A DNA stretch of 8,130 nucleotides from Pseudomonadota bacterium (lineage in GTDB: Bacteria; Desulfobacterota; DSM-4660; Desulfatiglandales; B25-G16), in assembly GCA_015223015.1 (NCBI GenBank), contig JADFWK010000052.1, positions 1 to 8,130 on the forward strand, written 5' to 3'. Under the pieces are notes generated by a model. It searched no databases, was not told where the DNA came from, and was given only the letters and a program-made list of their open reading frames with translations. This document shows, in pieces, positions 1 to 5,433 of the stretch. How positions within the stretch are numbered: position 1 is the first letter of the stretch; each line of letters begins with the position of its first letter. Position numbers and translations under genes: made by a program.

Positions 1-1220
1 GTGTCAAATTTTATATCCCCATCCCTGTGTGTAACGGATATTCCAGCTACCTCTGTCTGCCCATATATTTGTTTTAGGTTTACACCCAGGGCATGAAAAA
101 AGCGAAAATGCTCGGGACCCATTGCAGCGCCGCCCGTATAACAATACCGAAGTCGAGACATTCCAAGGTGGTCCTTGAGCTTCTTCTGCATAGTCACGTA
201 AGCAAAATAATTCAGGGCTTTCCAGTACCATGGAATAGGCTTCTTTTCAAACTTTAGATCGGCCACGTGATACCCTATCTTTGTAGCTACTTCATAGGCC
301 TTTCTCTTTATCCAGGTAGAATCCAGATATTTTACCTGAACCTGACGGGTCAAGCCCTCATAAAGCCTTGGGGCAGCAAACATTACATGAGGCCCAATCT
401 CTCGAATATTGTGCTGGGCTGTTTCCGGTTCCTCCGGGAAATTAAGAGTATAGCCAATCTGTAGACCGCAGGATACGGACATCATCTGTTCCCCGATCCA
501 TGCAAAGGGAAGATAGGACACAAAGTCATCGGTGTCATAACATGGATCAACTGCCATGAGGTTTTTACCCATGCTCAGCATATTGTAGTGGGTTAACAGG
601 GCGCCTTTGGGAAGAGCAGTCGTGCCAGATGTATAAAAGAGGAGACAAATATCCTCTCCCTTGCCTTCGTTTATCATTTTTTCAAAGAGTTCCGGTTCCT
701 TCTTATCAAGCTCCCTGCCAAGCTCCTGGGTCTTTATTATGCTCTTTAGAAATTCCTGATGGTAGCGCCTCATCCCCTTGGGGTCATCCCATATTATGTA
801 TTCTAATTTCGGGCAATCAGGCATAATGGCCAGGGCCTTATCGACCTCCTCCTGTGTCTCTCCTAAAAAAAATCTGCTGTCTGAGTGATCTACGATATAT
901 TTGACCTCATCCATCATACAATCCTGAAAGAGCCAGACCGGTATGGCTCCAGCGCACATAGCAGCCATCTCTGCCCAGACCCCTTCTGGCCGATTATCAC
1001 CAATCATGGCCACCTTGTCTCCCCTCTCTAAACCGAGGCCGACCATCCCAAGACAGAGATACTTTACGTTATCAAAATAGTCCTGCCAGGTGAAAGGCCG
1101 CCATATCCCAAACTCCTTCTCTCTCATGGCAACCTTCCCGCTTCCATATCTTTTGCATTGCCTACAAAATAGCTGAGGAATAGTTAAATCCTTTGTTATC
1201 TCTATCTCTGCCTCACCCAT
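1..1220 (-). CDS. AMP-forming long-chain-type acyl-CoA ligase, partial (C-terminus beyond left edge)
   Basis: The enzyme activates a carboxylic or fatty acid with ATP to an acyl-adenylate and transfers it to CoA in the cytoplasm. The frame stays open from ATG 1220 to the window edge, giving 406 codons. The family usually has about 600-650 residues, so the C-terminal lid domain is missing here. Visible motifs are the ATP-binding loop at residues 196-206 (YTSGTTALPKG), an FAWIGEQ stretch near 239-245, AAPRLYE at 282-288 and the YGQTE adenylate motif at 386-390. The loop has Ala202 where the family consensus is Gly. The start is secure: AGGAGG lies 4 bases upstream, within the last codons of livG, and one base separates the livG stop from this ATG. 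This implies translational coupling. Substrate chain length cannot be read; the transporter neighbour hints at an imported acid. The family call is firm and the substrate is unknown. Confidence 0.93.
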   Translation of the reverse strand, partial: MGEAEIEITKDLTIPQLFCRQCKRYGSGKVAMREKEFGIWRPFTWQDYFDNVKYLCLGMVGLGLERGDKVAMIGDNRPEGVWAEMAAMCAGAIPVWLFQDCMMDEVKYIVDHSDSRFFLGETQEEVDKALAIMPDCPKLEYIIWDDPKGMRRYHQEFLKSIIKTQELGRELDKKEPELFEKMINEGKGEDICLLFYTSGTTALPKGALLTHYNMLSMGKNLMAVDPCYDTDDFVSYLPFAWIGEQMMSVSCGLQIGYTLNFPEEPETAQHNIREIGPHVMFAAPRLYEGLTRQVQVKYLDSTWIKRKAYEVATKIGYHVADLKFEKKPIPWYWKALNYFAYVTMQKKLKDHLGMSRLRYCYTGGAAMGPEHFRFFHALGVNLKQIYGQTEVAGISVTHRDGDIKFD

Positions 1221-1221
1221 T

Positions 1222-2043
1222 TCACCTCCTCGTTGTATAAAGGTCTTCTTCACCCAAATATGCCCTGACAACCTGGGGGTTCTTGCCAACCTCCTCCGGG
1301 AGTCCATCAGTAATCATATTACCGAAATCAAGCACAAGAACCCTGTGGGAAATATCCATTACCACCCCCATATCGTGTTCGACTAATACACAGGTGACCT
1401 TCCAAAGTTTCTCTTCATTGATGTCCAGAATAAACCTGGCCATGTCCTCCACTTCTTCTAAGTTCAACCCTGCCATGGGTTCATCCAAAAGTATCACCTC
1501 TGGCCTGAGCGCCAGTGCCCTCCCAAGCTCAACTCTTTTCTGCAGTCCATAAGGAAGCATATGGGCCACCTGATCCCGGATACTCTCAATCTCTAGTAGA
1601 TCGATAATCTCCTCCTCAATAAATTCCCGGTCTTCTATCTCCTCTTTTTTTGCCTTACCTGCATAAACAGACCCGCTCAGGATGCCAGATTTGAGATGGA
1701 TATGGGAACCCATCCTGATATTATCAAGCACAGTCATCCCTCCATACAACTCTAGCTTTTGGAAGGTTCGGCCAATTCCCCGCTCAGCCCTCTTATGAGG
1801 AGAGAGACGGTTAATCCTATCTCCTTTATAGTAAATATTTCCCTTCTGGGGGTGATAAAGACCATTAATGCAGTTCATCATCACTGTTTTACCGGCACCA
1901 TTTGGCCCAATAATGGAGTGTATTTCGCCCTTTCTCACCTCTAAATCAACACCGTTCAAGGCCTGCACCTTTCCAAAGGCCATTTGTATATTCTCAAGTT
2001 TCAGAATAACATCCCCTTCGTTCACTTCGCCTCCGTTATTCAT
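1222..2043 (-). CDS. livG: LivG-type branched-chain amino acid/carboxylate ABC transporter ATP-binding protein
   Basis: This is a cytoplasmic ATPase subunit that powers a HAAT-family (Liv-type) ABC importer together with LivH/LivM permeases, LivF and a periplasmic binding protein, none of which are in the window. It has 273 residues; LivG proteins are usually about 250-260. Walker A GPNGAGKT lies at 46-53, the Q-loop glutamine at 95, the signature region LPYGLQKR at 163-170, Walker B VILLDEP at 183-189 and the H-loop histidine at 223. The signature is LPYGL instead of the general LSGGQ. Two starts are possible: ATG 2043 with GGAGG 10 bases upstream, or GTG 2025 (codon 7) with its own GGAGG 4 bases upstream. 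The conserved fold begins near residue 13, so both fit. The gene is followed after one base by an acyl-CoA ligase, so the transported substrate may be an organic acid and not an amino acid. That last point is inference. Confidence 0.94.
   Translation of the reverse strand: MNNGGEVNEGDVILKLENIQMAFGKVQALNGVDLEVRKGEIHSIIGPNGAGKTVMMNCINGLYHPQKGNIYYKGDRINRLSPHKRAERGIGRTFQKLELYGGMTVLDNIRMGSHIHLKSGILSGSVYAGKAKKEEIEDREFIEEEIIDLLEIESIRDQVAHMLPYGLQKRVELGRALALRPEVILLDEPMAGLNLEEVEDMARFILDINEEKLWKVTCVLVEHDMGVVMDISHRVLVLDFGNMITDGLPEEVGKNPQVVRAYLGEEDLYTTRR
1225..1230 (-). promoter_or_regulatory. Shine-Dalgarno of the acyl-CoA ligase, embedded in the livG 3' end
   Basis: Read on the minus strand, AGGAGG encodes the last two arginines of LivG and precedes its TGA stop (1224-1222). 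The ligase ATG follows at 1220. The same bases therefore serve as livG coding sequence and as the ligase ribosome-binding site. This fixes the ligase start and points to translational coupling. Confidence 0.85.
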
Positions 2044-2192
2044 GTCTCTTAAGCCTCCACATTAATCTTCCTGAATTTGAAAGGATTCGTGAGTTGAAAG
2101 AGAAAGAGATCGCAGATGGGTTTGTGCCTCCCTTTCAAGCTTCCGCATTGAGCCTTTAAGGTTTGGGTATCTATGAAATATAAAGCACTAAT

Positions 2193-2229
2193 AAAAAAGC
2201 CTCTCTGTGTTGTTCACATGAGAGGCTTT
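2193..2229 (-). terminator. Rho-independent terminator between dgt and livG
   Basis: On the minus strand a 10-bp stem (AAAGCCTCTC at 2229-2220 with GAGAGGCTTT at 2205-2196) is extended by TGTG/CACA (2218-2215 with 2209-2206) across a one-base bulge and a 5-base loop. Six T residues (2198-2193) follow or overlap the stem base. It has the classic shape for ending minus-strand transcripts, presumably the dgt mRNA, about 290 bases after the dgt stop. It would also insulate livG from dgt. On the plus strand the trailing T run is too short for an efficient terminator. Confidence 0.85.
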
Positions 2230-2446
2230 GATAAATTCTCTGCAAACTTCTTATTCAAAAAGAGGGAGAAAGACTTGTCGTCTAGGCAGGTTAGCAGTCG
2301 CATTTTTACCGGGCCAAGTAGGTTTTTATATTATCACCGTTTGGATGTGGGCTTTACCTATTTATTTGCCATTTGTCAACTACTTTCTCTGAAAAAAATA
2401 TGTGAAAACAATAATAGTTACAGATGGTTATAATTTAGCTCTCTAC

Positions 2447-2463
2447 TAGCTACAGTGTAGCTA
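2447..2463. repeat. Palindrome TAGCTAC-AGT-GTAGCTA
   Basis: Perfect 7-base arms flank a 3-base centre. The palindrome lies 56 bases after the dgt stop and 13 bases downstream of a plus-strand TATAAT (2429-2434) that has no convincing -35. It could be a dimer-binding operator or a small RNA hairpin. The sequence does not decide between these. Confidence 0.5.
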
Positions 2464-2473
2464 TCCATTGGTT

Positions 2474-2520
2474 TTTAGACACCTTTAATACAGAGAGCAT
2501 AAGTGAAATGTCTAAAGGTT
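2474..2520. repeat. Permuted inverted repeats just after dgt
   Basis: TTTAGACA (2474-2481) pairs with TGTCTAAA (2509-2516). The overlapping ACCTTTA (2481-2487) pairs with TAAAGGT (2513-2519). The two pairings share bases and exclude each other, so transcripts leaving dgt could form either of two hairpins. After the first stem the minus strand reads AAAAACC and not a T run, so it is not a canonical terminator. Confidence 0.5.
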
Positions 2521-3703
2521 AATAACGATCTGAGAGAATCTGGGGCATGAAGTTCTCTTGACACTGGCGCAAAAAATAGTCATCGGTCATTCCAGCGATA
2601 AAATCGCGAGCAATCATGGCAGGAGGAGTATTATCCCGATATTCAGGAGACATCCCATCTAAAAACTCTCTAAAAACAACTGAATTATCCTGTCCAGATT
2701 GTAGGTCCTGGTAATACTTTTCAAAGAGCAATCCAAACATCAATCGTAACTTGTGCGTTTGATTCTTCGCCCTCGGGTGTGTATATATATACTCCTGATT
2801 GAAATCCTTAAGCTTCTTTAGGGCATCTGCTACCTCACGGCTAAAGGTAACATAGGGTTTTTCCAGACTCTCAGAGATCAGATCCTCAACCAGGTTGTAC
2901 ACAATCGTTCCGTTTGTTTCCCCCAATCTGCTGGAGCAATCTGCCGGAATATCCTTCCGTGTTATCAATCCAAGCCTTATTGCATCCTCAATATCTCTGC
3001 CAACATAGCTAATGGTGTCTGCCATCCTCACAACGCATCCCTCTAATGTCATAGGCAAGACGGGAAATTCTGGATCCTCTGTTAGTTTTTGGATTTCTTT
3101 TTCCAATCGGGCGAAGTCCTTATCCCTATCAGGGTATAAATCGGGATTATGAACCTCCCCATTATGACTGAGCATCCCATCCAAAACCTGAAGGGAAAGG
3201 TTCCAACCGCGTCCTTTTCTTTCTATTATCTCCAGAAAGCGTATGCCTTGAACATTGTGTAAGAAATTATCGAGGCCATATTCATGAGACAAATTTGACA
3301 AAAACTTCTCACCATCATGCCCAAAAGGCGCATGACCGAGGTCATGACCGAGGGCAATGGCCTCAATGAGATCCTCATTAAGCCTGAGCAGATGGCCGAT
3401 TGTCCGGCCAATCTTAGAAACCAACTGCACATGAAGAACGCGGTGGGTAATGTGATCATTTCTAATAAGGTAGAACACTTGGGTCTTATCTATGTACCTG
3501 GTATAGGCGAGAGAGTGAAGAATCCGATCGCCATCGATAGAAAAATTTTCCCTGTGGCCGTCTGTGATCTCAGGTTCCTCTCTTCGGCGAATAGCCTGAC
3601 TGCTGAGGGTCGCATATGGAGAAAGTCTTTCTCCCTCCAAAAGACGAAGACGCTGTTTAACGTCGTTCAAAACCTTGGCCCTCGTAGTAGTGTCCTTTCC
3701 CAC
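2519..3703 (-). CDS. dgt: Dgt-family HD-domain deoxynucleoside triphosphate triphosphohydrolase
   Basis: The family hydrolyses dNTPs (dGTP in the classic enzyme) to the deoxynucleoside and tripolyphosphate in the cytoplasm, which controls dNTP pools. The protein has 394 residues from GTG 3703. The HD metal site is complete: His91 (RVLHV), His120-Asp121 (GHDLGHAPFGHDGE) and Asp229 (RMADTISYVGRD). The family motif HNxQ follows at 149-152, and DKTQVF precedes the site near 72-77. Start choice: the longest frame begins at TTG 3712, but GGAGG (3718-3714) would be only one base from it. GTG 3703 sits 10 bases from the same GGAGG and about 25 bases from the predicted transcription start, so I prefer it. 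The gene seems monocistronic, with its own promoter at 3735-3763 and a terminator at 2193-2229. Substrate preference among dNTPs is not visible. Many such proteins are annotated only as dGTPase-like. Confidence 0.9.
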   Translation of the reverse strand: MGKDTTTRAKVLNDVKQRLRLLEGERLSPYATLSSQAIRRREEPEITDGHRENFSIDGDRILHSLAYTRYIDKTQVFYLIRNDHITHRVLHVQLVSKIGRTIGHLLRLNEDLIEAIALGHDLGHAPFGHDGEKFLSNLSHEYGLDNFLHNVQGIRFLEIIERKGRGWNLSLQVLDGMLSHNGEVHNPDLYPDRDKDFARLEKEIQKLTEDPEFPVLPMTLEGCVVRMADTISYVGRDIEDAIRLGLITRKDIPADCSSRLGETNGTIVYNLVEDLISESLEKPYVTFSREVADALKKLKDFNQEYIYTHPRAKNQTHKLRLMFGLLFEKYYQDLQSGQDNSVVFREFLDGMSPEYRDNTPPAMIARDFIAGMTDDYFLRQCQENFMPQILSDRY

Positions 3704-3734
3704 CAGTGACAAACCTCCAGATTAACCTAGTGTT

Positions 3735-3763
3735 ATTTTAATAGAACGAATATGAGGGGTCAA
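3735..3763 (-). promoter_or_regulatory. Sigma-70-type promoter for dgt
   Basis: On the minus strand TTGACC (3763-3758) and TAAAAT (3740-3735) are separated by exactly 17 bases; each hexamer matches the consensus at five of six positions. Transcription would start near 3728, giving a short leader with GGAGG (3718-3714) ahead of the GTG start at 3703. The spacing supports the start chosen for dgt. Confidence 0.75.
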
Positions 3764-3765
3764 CA

Positions 3766-3787
3766 TAATTAGGGAATAATTAAGGAA
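3766..3787. repeat. Tandem 11-bp repeat beside the dgt promoter
   Basis: TAATTAGGGAA (3766-3776) is followed directly by TAATTAAGGAA (3777-3787), identical at 10 of 11 positions. The copies lie just upstream of the dgt -35 box. They are followed by the putative tilS -35 at 3788-3793. The spacing of about one helical turn would suit a regulator binding one DNA face or an A/T-rich upstream element. Function is unknown. Confidence 0.5.
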
Positions 3788-3816
3788 TTGATTAAAGTTC
3801 CAAATTCGTTTATAGG
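3788..3816 (+). promoter_or_regulatory. Candidate promoter for the tilS-ftsH-folP operon
   Basis: TTGATT (3788-3793) and TATAGG (3811-3816) are 17 bases apart, each matching four of six consensus positions. The leader would be about 140 bases. A second weak candidate, TTGTTC (3904-3909) with TATTAA (3927-3932), also has 17-base spacing and lies nearer to tilS. I cannot choose between them, and either may be a chance match in AT-rich DNA. Confidence 0.3.
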
Positions 3817-3961
3817 AAATCTTTATTTTGTACCCTAGAGCTTGGAAATAAGGTATTCTACGAGTGCGCAATAAACTGTGAGGCTGTGACTTGATTGCTG
3901 GCCTTGTTCTGTGAGAATGAACAAATTATTAAGGTCATGTCACTAACAGGTAACTTTCAAA

Positions 3962-5350
3962 TTGAACTTACATCCTACAGAAAAAAAGGTTCTCTTGACC
4001 ATCCTCGAGCATGGAATGATTGACAGCGGAGAGAGGATTGTTACAGCTGTGTCTGGAGGGCCAGATTCTGTCTGCCTCTTGAAAATCCTTTTTAAACTTC
4101 GAGATGAGCTGAAGATCAGCCTCATTGTTGCCCATCTGGACCACGGGCTAAGACCCCACGAAGATGAAAAAGAAACCCAATTTGTTTCCAACTTGGCGAA
4201 CAGGCTCAATCTCGCCCTTGCTTATGAAAAGGCCAGCAATATGGCCAAAGCACCAGGGACCTCTCTTGAGGAAAAAGCTCGAGGAATCAGGTATCAGTTT
4301 TTTGAAAAAGCTCTTGCAGAGCATAACGCCCAAAAGGTGGCCCTCGGTCACAACATGAATGATCAGGCCGAAACAGTACTTATGCACCTTTTGAGAGGAA
4401 GTGGCTCAGCCGGATTATCAGGAATACCTCCCGTTCGCGAAGATCGGTTTGTAAGGCCCCTGATTCAGGTAACGAGGGATGAAATCCATGCATACCTGAA
4501 GCAACAGGACATACCTTTTATGGTAGACAGCTCAAATCTTGAAAAAAGGTATCTCAGAAACAAGATGCGCTTAGAACTGATACCAGTTCTCCTAGGCTAC
4601 CAACCCCGGCTTATCCAACATCTGGGTGAACTTGCCTCTCTCTGTAGAGAGGAAAACCAATTTATGGAAGAAGAGGCACGCAAGGGTTTCGAGAGGGTGA
4701 CACTTGATTCCTCGAAAAATGTAATAGACCTATCCATTGCCAGCCTTCAAGATCTACCCTTCCCGATTCAGTATCGCGTTATCCGGCAGGCAATAAAACA
4801 GATTAAGGGAAATCTTCGGAGGATAGATATCGGACATATCAAGGCAATCATGGATCTTGCCAATAATGTGAAACCCCAACTCAAAACAAATCTCCCTGAA
4901 AAGCTCATAGTAGCAAAGATATATGAAAGGCTCAGATTTTCTTTAGGGACTGAAGTGGAAACCGGCGATTATGCCTACTATATAAAACAGATGGGGAGAT
5001 TTCACCTTCATGAAATCAATCAAACAATTCTATTAGAGGAACAGCCAACAAAGGCTTTCTTGCGGTATTCTCCTTCGCCTCAAGAGGCATTCGTTGACCT
5101 TGACAGAATCGAATGGCCTCTCCTAATAAGAAACTTTCGAGCAGGGGACAAGTTTATGCCCCTCGGGCTTGATGGTTTTAGAAAGGTGAAAGATGTCTTT
5201 ATTGACAATAAGATTCCATCTGATCAAAGAAAGAAGGTTCCTGTTCTCAAAAGTCGTGATGACATAGTGTGGGTGTGCGGCATTCAGATTGATCAGAGAT
5301 ACAGGGTTACCCAGGACACAAAAAAAATTTTAAGATGTAGAGTTGAATAA
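3962..5350 (+). CDS. tilS: tRNA(Ile)-lysidine synthase TilS
   Basis: TilS uses ATP and lysine to convert the wobble cytidine of tRNA-Ile(CAU) to lysidine, which switches it from Met to Ile decoding. It is essential in most bacteria. The protein has 462 residues, the normal length for the full form. The N-terminal PP-loop ATPase shows SGGPDS at 31-36, HLDHGLRP at 58-65 and the GHNMNDQAET block near 129-138. DSSNLEKRYLRNKMR follows at 189-203. A middle tRNA-binding region and a C-terminal TilS_C domain (FRAGDKFMPLG at 412-422, then KVKDVFIDNKIP) complete it. The start is TTG 3962. An in-frame TAA lies just upstream, so no ATG is available before it, and only a weak AGG precedes it at 11 bases. 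ATG 4016 (codon 19) would remove conserved N-terminal sequence. This is the first gene of the tilS-ftsH-folP set. Confidence 0.96.
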   Translation: MNLHPTEKKVLLTILEHGMIDSGERIVTAVSGGPDSVCLLKILFKLRDELKISLIVAHLDHGLRPHEDEKETQFVSNLANRLNLALAYEKASNMAKAPGTSLEEKARGIRYQFFEKALAEHNAQKVALGHNMNDQAETVLMHLLRGSGSAGLSGIPPVREDRFVRPLIQVTRDEIHAYLKQQDIPFMVDSSNLEKRYLRNKMRLELIPVLLGYQPRLIQHLGELASLCREENQFMEEEARKGFERVTLDSSKNVIDLSIASLQDLPFPIQYRVIRQAIKQIKGNLRRIDIGHIKAIMDLANNVKPQLKTNLPEKLIVAKIYERLRFSLGTEVETGDYAYYIKQMGRFHLHEINQTILLEEQPTKAFLRYSPSPQEAFVDLDRIEWPLLIRNFRAGDKFMPLGLDGFRKVKDVFIDNKIPSDQRKKVPVLKSRDDIVWVCGIQIDQRYRVTQDTKKILRCRVE

Positions 5351-5420
5351 ATTATGGTATGTGTTTATATTTCAAATAGGCATTTTTCATAATTCCGCTA
5401 ATGTTAATCAATTTAGGCAA

Positions 5421-5425
5421 AGGAG
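5421..5425 (+). promoter_or_regulatory. Ribosome-binding site deciding the TTG start of ftsH
   Basis: AGGAG lies 8 bases before TTG 5434. No in-frame ATG lies nearby that would keep the first membrane segment, so this site supports a TTG start for FtsH. Confidence 0.75.
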
Positions 5426-5433
5426 AAAAATAG

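Larger units (their letters stand above)
2044..2518. other. 475-base dgt-livG intergenic region without a supportable gene
   Basis: This AT-rich spacer follows dgt and precedes livG; both are on the minus strand. It holds a strong minus-strand terminator (2193-2229), a permuted inverted repeat directly after dgt (2474-2520) and a palindrome (2447-2463). There is a perfect minus-strand TTGACA at 2379-2374, but the hexamer 17 bases further on (TAAAGC) is a poor -10. A TATATT box lies between the terminator and livG without a recognisable -35. The livG promoter should lie in the 2044-2192 part, because the terminator would stop readthrough from dgt, but I cannot place it. The open frames here are short and none resembles a known protein. 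Confidence 0.6.

Noticed and set aside
4..231. 75-codon minus-strand frame at the left edge
   Set aside because: It lies inside the acyl-CoA ligase in a different frame on the same strand; the ligase frame carries the YGQTE motif here.
2068..2154. Minus-strand 28-codon frame ahead of livG and in the same frame
   Set aside because: Its AAAGG ribosome-binding site is only moderate and there is no recognisable peptide. I could not support a leader peptide.
2073..2155. Plus-strand stretch reading like a hydrophilic protein end (EFERIRELKEKEIADGF...)
   Set aside because: It has no start codon in the spacer, and its frame continues upstream only as the antisense of livG. It may be a gene remnant, but no family is recognisable.
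2290..2320. TTGG...GC resembling a sigma-54 promoter on the minus strand
   Set aside because: The gap between GG and GC is 12 bases, while sigma-54 sites need 10.
2230..2345. Riboswitch, 6S, SRP or tRNA-like RNA in the spacer
   Set aside because: I compared it from memory with the common motifs; none matches and no strong stems are seen apart from the terminator.
2173..2433. Plus-strand 86-codon open frame in the dgt-livG spacer
   Set aside because: It runs across the minus-strand terminator hairpin, has no good ribosome-binding site and resembles no protein I know.
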